From contig CALYDD020000405.1 in the NCBI GenBank assembly GCA_944472135.2, positions 62,001-126,000 on the forward strand: DNA of 64,000 bases, written 5' to 3'. This document shows, one piece after another, positions 34,238 to 44,760 of the stretch. The position numbers and the translations under genes were made by a program. Numbering within the stretch: position 1 is the stretch's first letter; each line of letters begins with the position of its first letter. A model generated the notes under the pieces. The model saw nothing but the letters and a program-made list of their open reading frames with translations. It searched no databases and was not told where the DNA came from. This stretch comes from Trichobilharzia regenti. Its lineage: Eukaryota; Platyhelminthes; Trematoda; Strigeidida; Schistosomatidae.

Positions 34238-34812
34238 CGATATCCTTCTCTATTTAGCGCATGATCTATTGGAAACCCCAAAGCATTCAACTTTACACGT
34301 CCTTCATCAGAAACTGCAGCTCCACTCAGTGCAGTAGTCCCACCAAGAACAGACGTTAAAGTGGCTCGGCGAGTTGAACGCACCAAGCCACTTGGAGAAG
34401 CATTGTTTACTTCATTGGATGACGCAGAAGCTCTCATACCAGGGAACGTTGAAACTTCAGTAGTAGACATACTCCCCGAAATTTTGCCTTCTGAAGACGT
34501 GCCAGGCATAAAAGATGATACAGAAAAACTACCCATTCCACTGAATAAACTATTACCCGGAGATCTGCGTTTACGCCAAGCAGGTTGATCCACACCATCA
34601 ATTTCACCACTAAAAGGAAACTGGTTGCCAGCTGACGAATGATGCAGGAACTGATCTGCAGTATCGGAAACAGCACCCGACACCGAAGACTGATTTTGAG
34701 ACACACTGGCGGGAATGTTTGCGGACGGGACACCCAGTTTAGTAATATTTGTCCGCAACTGGCTTGTAAGAGCACGAAATCGATCATAACTCGGACCAAT
34801 TTTTGTGAGGTC
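34238..34812 (-). CDS. ASH2L: ASH2L linker exon
   Basis: 575 bp, acceptor tttacttctgtag, donor gtaagtg. It begins DLTKIGPSYDRFRALTSQLR (vertebrate DLSNIGPAYDNQ) and ends LGFPIDHALNREGYR (vertebrate GYPLEHPFNKDGYR), both clear ASH2L landmarks. Between them lies a low-complexity Ser/Thr/Gly-rich linker with a basic patch (AWRKRRSPG), as in other ASH2L proteins, where the linker is variable. It probably carries a nuclear localisation signal. Confidence 0.9.
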
Positions 34813-34951
34813 CTACAGAAGTAAATGCAATACGCCAGTGAGCATTAAAACCCCGTCTATTTTTGGGAAAACTACCAAACCTGAGAAACAATTGGGAGTC
34901 TTACACTGGACTCTTCTCAGAGAAAAATATTAGGATACGTAAAGCGATTGC

Positions 34952-35184
34952 GCGTCGGTGGCACAGAGGTTGCGACGCTCGCCGACCATACGCATGCTCC
35001 GGGGTTCGATCCCCGGCCGACTCACTCCTTTACCTCGCCAAGCCAGTAATAAAAAAGCTGGTAAAGAGGAAAAATTGGGCATGAGGCTAGCGATCCCATC
35101 CTGTAAAATTAAACACTGCTGCAGAAACTTCAAGCCACTAGCCTGAAGCCCTATGTTCCACTGGGAACGTGAAGGGAAAAAAAC
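34952..35184 (+). mobile_element. tRNA-derived SINE (copy 1) with target duplication
   Basis: Flanked by the 8-bp duplication GCGATTGC (34944-34951 and 35185-35192). The tRNA-like head has an A box near gtggcacagaggttgcg and a B box gggttcgatcccc (about 34999-35011). The 3' end has gaagccctatgttccactgg and an A-rich tail, the same motif as the ends of RTE elements at 4050-4092 and 8605-8644. It lies in a 1005-bp ASH2L intron, opposite in strand to the gene. Confidence 0.9.
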
Positions 35185-35192
35185 GCGATTGC

Positions 35193-35817
35193 ACCTCAGG
35201 CACGTCAAACTTTCTTTAGCATACTAAACGATCAAATTTAATTCTGGTACACGTCAGACAGTGAATGCAAGTATGTTCGTCTCACTTCGTTACATAAGTG
35301 TAACACGGAAACAGAGATAAAAATGACTACATCACGTTACCATTAAAACAGAGCTTAATGACTCAACTCATGCCTAATGGTCAACATTAGGTCGCCAGTT
35401 GCACCACCAAACTTCACATGAAAAACAGCTTCCAGCCTGAAATGTCTCCCGTGTTAGCATCCCTACCTTTGGCATCAGCCTCACGCTAACCACCTTCCCC
35501 TACTACTCATCCATGGTGTTCCAGCGACAGATGATAACATTACCGATCAAAGGAGAAAACGAACGGCCTTATCCGAACATGGATACTTTGCGATGGTCTC
35601 CAAAGTCACTGTTTTGTAATTTGTCAGACCACATTTGCAAATCTAGGCAAGTAAGGATAGTTGCCGCATTTTATCTATAACTTTATAAATTTCATTGCAA
35701 TCATTTGAATACACTTAGACAGCTACGTTTTACGTTCCCCACTTGATTTTTTCGGAAATGAGTAGTGATTCCACAGTTAATAGTTCAAAGATATTAGCAT
35801 ACTAGTTAGATCCTTAC
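35193..35817. other. ASH2L intron sequence
   Basis: No feature recognised. Confidence 0.5.
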
Positions 35818-35883
35818 CGTATTTGATAAGCACACGTAGAGATCGTCTGGCGTTTCTACAGTTTTGAAAACATCACTACTAGT
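35818..35883 (-). CDS. ASH2L: ASH2L 66-bp exon
   Basis: 22 codons, TSSDVFKTVETPDDLYVCLS then NT, between acceptor tctatggtcttag and donor gtaaggatct. It aligns with the vertebrate segment KERDVFLVKEHPDPG before DLSNIGPAYD. Phase 0 at both ends. It is preceded by an intron of only 31 bp (35884-35914). Confidence 0.8.
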
Positions 35884-35914
35884 CTAAGACCATAGATTAA
35901 CAGAAATAACAAAC

Positions 35915-36179
35915 CAAAGTTTTATGGATGTTCGGATACCATGAATTATTGGACTTCCTTGGCTGTGTTGTGAGTTCTTCCCAACACTCCTCAAGAAAAG
36001 GTATGAGTTCCTTAGATTCCATAAAGTATAAACGACCGCCATGCCTCAGCATTAGATTTGCCAAAGCTGTTTGACACATGACGGTAAAATTAGCCTGCTT
36101 CCTAGAAAAAACCTCCTCTCCGATAGCATTGCACTTTTTGCACATGAAGTGGTATGCAGTAAGAAATGGCAAAGCTTTC
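35915..36179 (-). CDS. ASH2L: ASH2L PHD/winged-helix exon
   Basis: 265 bp. Peptide LPFLTAYHFMCKKCNAIGEE, FSRKQANFTVMCQTALANLM and ELIPFLEECWEELTTQPRKS match the atypical PHD finger and winged-helix region of ASH2L (vertebrate LPFMTNYSFHCNVC, LRKQANLKEMCLSALANL, KDIIPFIDKYWE). This region binds DNA in the vertebrate protein. Introns of 41 bp and 31 bp flank it, as is typical of 5' introns in schistosome genes. Confidence 0.9.
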
Positions 36180-36220
36180 CTATTGGAGAACAGACAATAA
36201 AATCACATGCATGAACATAC

Positions 36221-36492
36221 CCTATGTTGAAAGCAATACATTCCAGGTGAAACCACTTATAACAGACGCTACACTGAAAATCCGGTCTGCTATAATCACG
36301 CGGCATCATACTAAAATGTAGACAATGGCACAAATGGCAAACTAACCAGTAACATTGTGGGCCAGGAGGTGTCGGTATATTTATTACCATTGCCAAGAGC
36401 ATACTCTGGTCATCTTGGTCACAGTCCATTTTTTCTACGTTACTCGTAGTTTCGGAATTGTTTTTCGATGAATTTGAATTATCCCTTACAGT
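36221..36492 (-). CDS. ASH2L: ASH2L exon with N-terminal zinc-finger cysteines
   Basis: Contains CYWLVCHLCHCLHFSMM and CSVCYKWFHLECIAFNIG, the first half of the ASH2L PHD-like finger. A Met codon lies at 36429, but the frame is open upstream for 21 more codons to an acceptor (cattatctag) at 36493-36494, so a further 5' exon is likely and the start is not decided. The donor gtatgttc opens a 41-bp intron (36180-36220). The upstream exon was not found; a LINE lies in that direction. Confidence 0.8.
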
Positions 36493-36494
36493 CT

Positions 36495-37312
36495 AGATAA
36501 TGATGTATACATAATTTAAGCAATCCACAAACCATCTTGGGAACAACAAAGGCTACAGTAGCGAGCTACTTCAAAAAAGACGACTAGTCCAATATCTTTT
36601 TAAAGGCTGGACTTATCCGGCATGTTGGTTGAAATTCTGCTTGGTAAATGTTTTTGTGAATAAATTTTAATAAAATTGTGCTACATGCTTTCTGGATTGA
36701 TATAAATTCTCATTTCTCTTGATGTCCGCTTCATGCGATCCGACTGCGAAACACTCTTAGCATATTCAATATCCAATATCCAATATCGTTTTTACGAGCT
36801 AGTATAAACCAATTTGATTTCTTTGTGCTCGCCTCTTGATTGTGAGGTATAGGTTCTTGATCTTCGGTAAACTTCTGCGTAGCTTGTCCCGCCACTCGAC
36901 TGTCGTAGCTTTGGTTGACTCCAAAGGGAGTAGTGCTGGGATTAATTATATGTGGTTTGTAGTATGAGGTATGTTAAGACTGTTACTACTGTGATTGGAG
37001 TTGATCCTTTCGCCAGTTAGTCCTTCGGTATTGTCGACAAGAGAAAAGAGATAGTAATAATAATAATAATTAATAATAATAATAATAATAGATATAATTA
37101 GTGAAGCTATTCAGACTAAGAGACAGAAACGAAAATAGGAAACGTAACAACAGTCAGCTCATGAAGTTTGAAGAATAATATATATATCGGTAATAGTAAT
37201 AATAATAATAGTAATTATAATATTAATAAGTTGTCAGGAGAGTAAGACGGGAGAGAATGTAAAGAAGTAAAATGACGAGTTTAATTATCTACCCTGATTG
37301 GTAAATGCGATT
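36495..37312. other. Flank or intron 5' of recognised ASH2L exons
   Basis: No gene was seen. Trinucleotide AAT runs at 37053-37091 and 37196-37212 probably mark the 3' tail of the CR1 LINE. Confidence 0.5.
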
Positions 37313-40111
37313 TTAAGGAGATAGGCCATTTGGATGCAGTCCTTGTATCGCTGCATGGTTGTCCAGCCTTCGCTTAAAGGCGTCCAAAGACGGTGCCATA
37401 GCTACATCTGCCGGTAAGGAATTCCAGGGACGACAAACCCGCAGTGAAAAGAAGTGGGAGCGCACCCGGGTCCTTGCCCTCTGGTGAGCTATCCTTCTGG
37501 GATTTCCACGTGGAAGCCTATACCTACTCAATGGCAGAACACCTTTGTTTGGGTGATTCTGGTCATTTGTTATTTTGTAGGCAGTAATCAAATCCCCCCT
37601 AAGCCGACGGTAACTAAGTGTGAACAGGCCTAATTTCTTCAGCCTTTCATCATATGGTTTGTTTCGGAGACCAACCACTCCTTTTGTTGCCCGTCGTTGG
37701 ACTCTTTCCAAGAGGTTGGCATCTCTTCTCAGCATTGGGGGTGCAATAATATTATGCACCTCAAGGTGTGGCCTGACGTATGTTTTGTACAACATTAGAA
37801 AGAGCTCAGGAGTGAGTGCACCTAACTGTCTATGCGTAAAGTGTATGACCGCATATGCCCTCGCTACATCCCCTGTGTAATTTACGCTTGTGTCCATTTT
37901 TTCCGTTAGAACTAGACCTAAGTCGCGTTCCGACGTTGTGCAGGACAAGCTTTCATTGCACAGGGTGTAACTTGCATTCTGCAGTCTACAGGTGCGCAAC
38001 TTCACTACTTTGCACTTTTTCAAGTTGAAAGTCATGCCACTGGCCACCGCCCAGTCTTCCAGAAGGTTTAGGTCTTCCTGTAGCCTATCTGAGTCCTCCG
38101 GACACTTTATCGCCCTCCATATTTTTACGTCGTCAGCGTACAGGAGAGTCGGGCAGCTCAGACGGCGTGGTAGATCATTGATGAAAATCAAAAACATCAG
38201 TGGTCCTAGGATAGAACCCTGCGACACTCCTGATGACGATCTGTGCCAAGATGATCGGACTCGGTTAACCTTAGTGCAAAATTGCCTGTCGGCTAGGTAG
38301 TCCTTCAACCATGACAGAAGTGGCTCACCTATGCCTGCCTGGCTTATTTTATGTAGGAGAAGGTCATGGTGAACAGTGTCAAATGCCTTCTCAAAGTCTA
38401 GGAAGACCACATGGACTGGTACGTTCAAGTCCCAGCATGATGTCCAGTCGTCCCAAGCTGACAGTAGGTTAGTGACGCAGGATCTGCCTTTTCTGAAACC
38501 ATGTTGGGCTTCATGCAGTATATTAGTCCTATCGAAATATTCCCTGATGTGGTCGTCAATAATACTTTCCAGTACTTTTGATACCACTGGGAGTAGAGCT
38601 ACTGGTCTATAGCTAGCAGCGTTTTGCCTGTCCCCACCCTTGAAGATTGGAGAAAGGATGGCTCTTTTCCACTCCCTTGGCAGGGTCCCCGAATCCATTG
38701 AGTGTTGGAACAAGTCGCACAGGGGTCTACAGAGAGCCTCGGCGCACTGTTTCAGAACAGATGGCCTGATGTCATCACAACCTGGGGACTTCCCAGGTAT
38801 GAGTCGCTGTAGCTTCCTTAGTACTATTGCGGGGTTTATTTGGGGAGTAGTCGCTAGGTCTTCCTCCTCTGAAATAGTGGTGCCACCATTTTGGTCCGTA
38901 ACTGTAATATCCACATTGCTGTTTAGCTGTTTAGCGAAGGCTGAACTGAATGTTTCAGCCATCTCCAGACTAGTGAGATATTGACCGTTTGGGCCTACTA
39001 AGGCGCATGCCCCTTGGTTTGTCGGTTTTCTTTCCGACATGAATCGGTACAAGTTTTTAGGGTTTGATAGGAGTTTTTTAGCAAGGTTAGCCTGGAATGA
39101 CCTTCTGTCCCTCCTAACTCTTGCATTACACCGGTTCCTGAGTTCGAGGTATGCATCATGGTCGGTCTGACTCTTAGATACACGCCACGTAAACCAAGCC
39201 CTCCGCTTTGCTTGCAGAATACGTTGCGTGCCTCTCTTCAACCATGACGTCTTTCTCTTAGGCTGTGTTGTGACTAAAGGGACGGTATCCGAGATTGCTG
39301 CATGGATAATCTTTTTTACCACTTCCCAGTGTTCATCCACAGATAGGTCGTCCCATGCTAAGGGCCAGTCTGCGTCGGACAAGAGCCTCCGCATTTCAGC
39401 ATAGTCAGCCTTGCTGTAGCACAGACATGGTCGCGTAACATCCCATTGCAAACGCTCACGGAGGACAAGATCGAAACCTATGACTGCATGGTCACTGCTT
39501 CCCAGAGGAGTCATGATCTGGACCTTTTCGACGAGTAGCTGGTCACTAGTTAGAATATAATCTAGTTTTGATGACTTTCCACTAGGGCCCCACCTAGTGT
39601 CGTCTCCAACATTCTCAGTCAGTCCCGTGTTTCGAATAGTTTGCAGTAGGTTTCGGCCAAATTTTCCCTTAGCACACCCGGAGCCAAGGTTCAGTGATGG
39701 AGCATTGAAATCTCCAGCTATGGTGATTTGGTCGTAGCCCAAATCTCGTATTCCTGTGATAGTGCTGAGCAGTAGCTGATTGTGCTCTGCCCCACAGGTG
39801 GGAGATCGGTAGATGCCACCCAGTAAGTGCTTGGTGTGGCCTACGGTGAAATGACACCATATGGAGTCTGGGAGTTCGATAAGTGGTGGGTCCGTTGCGC
39901 GCACACATTTAAGTTGCCTATCAAAGTATATAGCAACTCCCCCTCCTTCCTTATTATCCCTGTCTCTCCTGACCAGTACCATATCACCTATACTGATTTC
40001 ATTGTCGGCGATAGTGGGGTTTAGCCACGTTTCAGTAAGAATGATTATTTTCAGTTGAAGGTGTGCTTGGAGATTTCGGAGTTCACCTACTTTCCCTCTC
40101 AGCCCCCTCAC
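37313..40111 (-). CDS. CR1-clade LINE ORF2, endonuclease and reverse transcriptase
   Basis: An uninterrupted 932-codon frame. Apurinic endonuclease blocks: IILTETWL (about residue 28), GGIYRSPT, ITIAGDFNAPSLN and SSDHAVIGFDL. RT blocks: ILSPIFKGGDRQNAASYRPV, HGFRKGRSC, FLDFEKAFDTVHH (first catalytic D), GVSQGSILGPLMFLIFINDL and LLYADDVKIW (catalytic DD). A C-terminal CR1-type region follows. The visible start is a GTG; the frame stays open upstream for some 30 codons (C-LYSNVRGLRG context), so the true start is probably near 40200. ORF2 is intact, suggesting a young copy. Confidence 0.9.
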   Translation of the reverse strand: MRGLRGKVGELRNLQAHLQLKIIILTETWLNPTIADNEISIGDMVLVRRDRDNKEGGGVAIYFDRQLKCVRATDPPLIELPDSIWCHFTVGHTKHLLGGIYRSPTCGAEHNQLLLSTITGIRDLGYDQITIAGDFNAPSLNLGSGCAKGKFGRNLLQTIRNTGLTENVGDDTRWGPSGKSSKLDYILTSDQLLVEKVQIMTPLGSSDHAVIGFDLVLRERLQWDVTRPCLCYSKADYAEMRRLLSDADWPLAWDDLSVDEHWEVVKKIIHAAISDTVPLVTTQPKRKTSWLKRGTQRILQAKRRAWFTWRVSKSQTDHDAYLELRNRCNARVRRDRRSFQANLAKKLLSNPKNLYRFMSERKPTNQGACALVGPNGQYLTSLEMAETFSSAFAKQLNSNVDITVTDQNGGTTISEEEDLATTPQINPAIVLRKLQRLIPGKSPGCDDIRPSVLKQCAEALCRPLCDLFQHSMDSGTLPREWKRAILSPIFKGGDRQNAASYRPVALLPVVSKVLESIIDDHIREYFDRTNILHEAQHGFRKGRSCVTNLLSAWDDWTSCWDLNVPVHVVFLDFEKAFDTVHHDLLLHKISQAGIGEPLLSWLKDYLADRQFCTKVNRVRSSWHRSSSGVSQGSILGPLMFLIFINDLPRRLSCPTLLYADDVKIWRAIKCPEDSDRLQEDLNLLEDWAVASGMTFNLKKCKVVKLRTCRLQNASYTLCNESLSCTTSERDLGLVLTEKMDTSVNYTGDVARAYAVIHFTHRQLGALTPELFLMLYKTYVRPHLEVHNIIAPPMLRRDANLLERVQRRATKGVVGLRNKPYDERLKKLGLFTLSYRRLRGDLITAYKITNDQNHPNKGVLPLSRYRLPRGNPRRIAHQRARTRVRSHFFSLRVCRPWNSLPADVAMAPSLDAFKRRLDNHAAIQGLHPNGLSP

Positions 40112-40209
40112 ATTGCTATATAGGCAACTGACAGTGAGTCTAACAACCTCAGAGTGTTGTGGGGTAGTTGACGTGAAACCGTCTGCTGGTGGGGGACTTG
40201 ATGTTGGAA

Positions 40210-41855
40210 CTAGTTGGCCGATTCCGATAGAACCGGCCCGTTGTAGTTTTTTTCAATGGATTTAGGCAGGACACTTGGGAGACACAGACTATTATTCTCA
40301 GAGCTGCATCGCTCTAGTGTCACCGAAGCTTGGGGTCGTATTAAAGCCTCAGTTTGCTGCCTCCTTATATTTCTGGGTCTGCTTTCACAGCATCGGATGT
40401 GTCCTCCAATTTTTCCCTTGGTCTCATACCACCGTTGAAGTGATATGGACAACTGCTCCGGGGAGTTGAATGTGACACACAGCAGCTTTGGAGAGTTAAT
40501 CAATGTTAGATGAGCGGGACGAGGTAGTCGGAAAATGGAGATGGCTCCAGAAGCGCCAGGGGCCATCTGAGATGACAGCCATCTCCATTGTTGTACGTCG
40601 TGCATGTGTTTTTCACAAGCAGTGCCGGTTTCCAGCTCCGGAACACCGTGTACCACCATAGAGGTGGAAGGCATCAGTTCCGGTGACTCCCTCGCCATAT
40701 TTCTGACGGCCCATGGTCTATCTTGCCGCGCTCTTATGTTAGAACTTCTGTCCAGGGCTAGTACCTGAGCCATTAACAGTACTTTTTCGGCCTCTTCGGC
40801 AGAGTCCAGTGTAACCCGTAATGGGGGTGGCTTACCCTGAGGCGTGTGGACACCCCTGTACAGTCTGCACAGTTTTGCTGAACTAATGTTCAGACCTAGT
40901 TTGCCACACAGGTTGGACCACTGTTCCTGATCAAACAGGGCCCGTTGTTCGAGCAAGCTATCCGTGCTCACAGGTACGTTAAAGAGGATGAGAGAGTTAG
41001 ACCGACTACCCTCAGACTTAGGTTTTGCCTTCGGCTTCTTGCAGTCCTTTGCATCATTAGCAACATTAGGCTTCGTCGGTACCTGGACAGCCTTTTTTGT
41101 GTTGCCAGGCTTGCTAGTGGATGCAAGTGGTGCCTTTGTAATTTTGCCCTCCCCTGATGTGGATGGAACCTTGCTAATCTTCACCTTGTGAGAATTGGCA
41201 TTTCCAGTCAGTAGGGCTGGTGTGTCCTTCTTTAAGTCTTTGACCAGTTTCGGCAGTGCGAGTTTAGCAGGGGGGAGCTGCATGATACTGTGTTGGGGCA
41301 CAAGAGCATGTTATTTCTGCTATCCGCAGACACGCTTTGTGGGACTATGCCAGGGCGACAAAGTGGACACACGTACCAAAACCATGGGCATGGGTTATTT
41401 CTCATAAACTCATAGTATGCTTTCGGTACTTCTTTGTCACAACGGCAGTGCACCCATCGTTTGCAAAAATTACATTCAAACGCTGAATCAGTTTTAGAAA
41501 CTGTGATGCTGCACGCCTGGCATTCATCCCCTTTCCTTGATGACGCCTTCGAGGTCTTATGACGTCTTGAACGTTTCCTTTTAGGCTTGATGTGTTTCAC
41601 ACACTGGCCTACAGTTGATGCAGGTGTAGAATTCTGTCCTTCTGGTATTGCCTGTGCCGTTTCAGTACTAGACTGTGGCAATGCAGGCGTTGTATCAGGG
41701 CAGACTAAAGCTACACGAGTCTTTAGGATCGGTATGCGGGAAGGGGTTGAAATCCCTGGATTTTTTCCTTCCCTGGCTGAAGCCCTTGTGACTACAGAGT
41801 ACGGTATTCTAGTGGCTTTTTTAAGGCTGCTTTCAACAACCATATTAACAATCAC
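40210..41855 (-). pseudogene. CR1-clade LINE ORF1 with PHD finger, one frameshift
   Basis: Two overlapping frames, 41232-41855 and 40210-41301, read as one ORF1 split by a frameshift. The first holds a PHD-type zinc finger (CQACSITVS, CNFCKRWVHCRC, CPLC), known in ORF1 of several CR1-clade LINEs. The second has a Lys/Pro-rich part and an RNA-binding-like region (NSLILFNVPVS, KLCRLYRG). A run of six G at 41270-41275 (plus strand) lies in the overlap and is a likely indel site, real or sequencing error. ORF2 follows within about 100 bp. Confidence 0.8.
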
Positions 41856-44351
41856 TATAAATTATGCTATGTACGTCTAAGAGAGCAACAGTTTCTAACC
41901 AAAAGAGCAAGAATAAGACTGAAAAAGTGTAAGGCAAGGAAAAGAAAAGGTTTTCGACTTTACCTAGTACTTTCTGAATGATCGGCTTCACGGCAATCAC
42001 GTGGTAGACCAACAAGTCTTGTTTCTCTGAACGAGTGAGGAAGATGCTGCTACAAAAGTAGCACCTGAAGCTTTGGCAGTAGTTCGAGACAGCTGGACTT
42101 ACCACACAGAGATTTACTATGTAAGTAATGGTTGAATTAAATTCACCGGCTAGGAAGATCAGGTTTCCCAAACGGATAATTCACAGAATTGGTATTTTCC
42201 GGTTGGAGAGGAAAAAGCAATGATTAGTGTTTCAGACAATGTATCGAAATCTTGCTGTAATGAGCAAGATATTATAGTTGGGGGGTAACTTCCTCATTTT
42301 GTACATGAGGGACGCCATTTTACAAGCATCATCATTATGATAATTAGTTAGATTTGAAGTTGTTCTTCGTGGATTTGTAGGAGCAGAGATAGATATGTTG
42401 ACCTTGAACTCATCAATAGGCGTAATGTTTGGCTCAGTTTGTCTCTAAGACCTATTTGAAATGACGACTTTTCCTGGTAGAGATGGGTTAATTGTACGTC
42501 TCCATTTTATCTCGTATATACGCTTACACACTGCACGGCGGTGCGGTCGCCAGTGGTTTCAGCGACAAGATCGAGGAACCGTTCGGGCGTGAGTGAAGTG
42601 GAATCGAGACATCTGGCAGTTGGTATCAACCGAGCGTCTTCTTGAGCTGGCCAGGTTTCAGGCCTTGAACGTATATACGGTGCTTGATCTAGTAGCATAG
42701 CTTTCATGTGATGATGCATGTGAGGATGGAGTCGAATAGAAACCAATGGCTGATGCAGAGCGCGATAACGGGACCAATGTCATCCATTTGAGTGTTTACT
42801 GACGGCGTTTGATGGCTTCAACTGAGCAATGTAGCAGGTGGTTGTGTAGGTGTTGATATAGCCTGGCTTCGCTGTTGAATCGATCAACTCCTGCGTCTGC
42901 TGGCATCAGTGGGGTGAGTTCTTCATTTTGGGATCAACTTCGTCGTGTTCGACGGTCGTCGGGGAGGCAACCGGGAAGGACCTCATTGTATTCGGCGGGG
43001 TGGATTTGGCGCAGATGTTGAGATAAACCTCTCGGAGAAGCGAAGTTTGAAGGACAGTATATACACAGGTATCTTAGAGACACGATTGAGGATAGGGATT
43101 GATTGGACCGGGTGGAGTGAGTGATGATTGATTGGATGTGATGGGCGAAAGATGAGCTGCTGGCAGTTGGGAGATGAGGAAAGGAAAACAGGAGGCTGTT
43201 GTTTGAGGGTCAGCTCGAACCATGGAGGAGGCCATGGATTGTGATGAGGGTTGACATAGCTGACATGACTGGAGAATGCGGTATCGCAGCCTAGAGTGTG
43301 GAGGACAACCAACGATGGACTGTTAGTTGTGCCACGGGCCGTTCATAGGCCCTCACACGTGACTTGACAAATGGTTCAACCAAAATAAACAAAACAAACA
43401 AAAATAAAAAAGCAAACGAAAAAAGTACTATTGTAAAAGACTCCACGTAATCACTTTGAGATTGAAGCAGAAAAGAAAGCCGTAAATGAATGAGGGGGGA
43501 CGTGGATTGAAAGAGGCCACTTTCAAAGGAAATCCAAAGGACATGCAGCGTCAAAAAGGCTATAAATCAAAAGAGCGTGAAGAGAGGTGTTGAGAGATAC
43601 AAATAACAACGGAAAAGAGTGAAGAGATGTGGAAGTTACAACAATTCGAGAAAGCCAACGAAATGAAAACAATGATGACATAATAATAATAATAATAGTA
43701 TATTTTCATTTTGTACATGAGAGACGCCAGTTTACAGGCATCAACAATATGATAAATTACATATACGATTAGCAATCATACCTAATAATAATGTTTTAAT
43801 AAAATACACATTTTTTCCTACCTGTGTAGGACACACCAAATGTACAGGCATGGATAAGCATTATTTAAATTTCATAAATTTGGTTTATGGTTAAATTACA
43901 TGTTTGCTGACGTTTTGTCTTTGGTTTGTGGGAACAATATGATAGCCAGTCATTCAATGGAGCACATCATGAAATATAGGAACATTGACTTAGCATTAAC
44001 ATAAAAACCCAAGTAAGTTTTGGATGGATTAAAAATACTTGGGAAAAAATAAAGCTTGAAGTAATTCCACAATATAACTTAGGTATGTACAAGTCCGAAT
44101 CTCATTTTTGATTTATATCCAAATTGGGTAATAAGAAAGCTATTTTTACAGATACGATCAGTTATGTTATAAGTTACGATCGTGACGTTGTATTACAAAT
44201 TGATACTTTTCCATTGGTATAAGAGTATATTCCACAAATGTAATCCAGGTTGCGTCGTGGGGAAAGTTAATTCGTTATTAACTAGGCAACTGAAAGATAT
44301 GGCAGCAATAATGTTTGCAGATCACTTGTCATTGTAAATGGTCAAACATCC
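41856..44351. other. LINE 5' flank and unclassified repeats
   Basis: No confident gene was seen. A block of about 55 bp (attttgtacatgagrgacgcc) occurs at 42294-42345 and again at 43697-43750; the second is followed on the minus strand by a TAT microsatellite, which looks like the 3' end of another LINE. The 42500-43560 part has minus-strand open stretches (up to 109 codons) without recognisable domains. Confidence 0.5.
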
Positions 44352-44760
44352 ACAACCCTTCACAGGTTGACGATTGTAAGTTGTGGAATGTACGGACACA
44401 AACAAGATTAACCAACAATTACGATAATTGGAACTCACACAATTATTTAACACAAACATATGTACAATCACTACATCAAATGTTGTGGATTCTGGCATGA
44501 CAAACTACCCTTGAAGAACTGTAGGACTTACAGCAGTACGCCTACATTCCTTCTCAGGTTGATGATCCAAGTGGAAGTCGTCCGGACACAAACAGAATTA
44601 CCAACAGCTAGATGATAAATGATACCAATTCAGTATATACAATATGAACATATGTACAAAATCACACACCAAGCACATTGGACTGCTCATTGATGCGCTA
44701 CCCTTTGAAGAATTGTAGGACTTACAGCAGTACGCCTACAACCCTTCTCAGGTTGACGCT

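Noticed and set aside
34952..35025. Possible tRNA gene with B box gggttcgatcccc
   Set aside because: The 8-bp target duplication, the longer body and the A-rich tail show a SINE.
42292..43750. Paired 55-bp blocks as LTRs of an element
   Set aside because: Too short, without TG...CA ends or target duplication; the second looks like a LINE 3' end.
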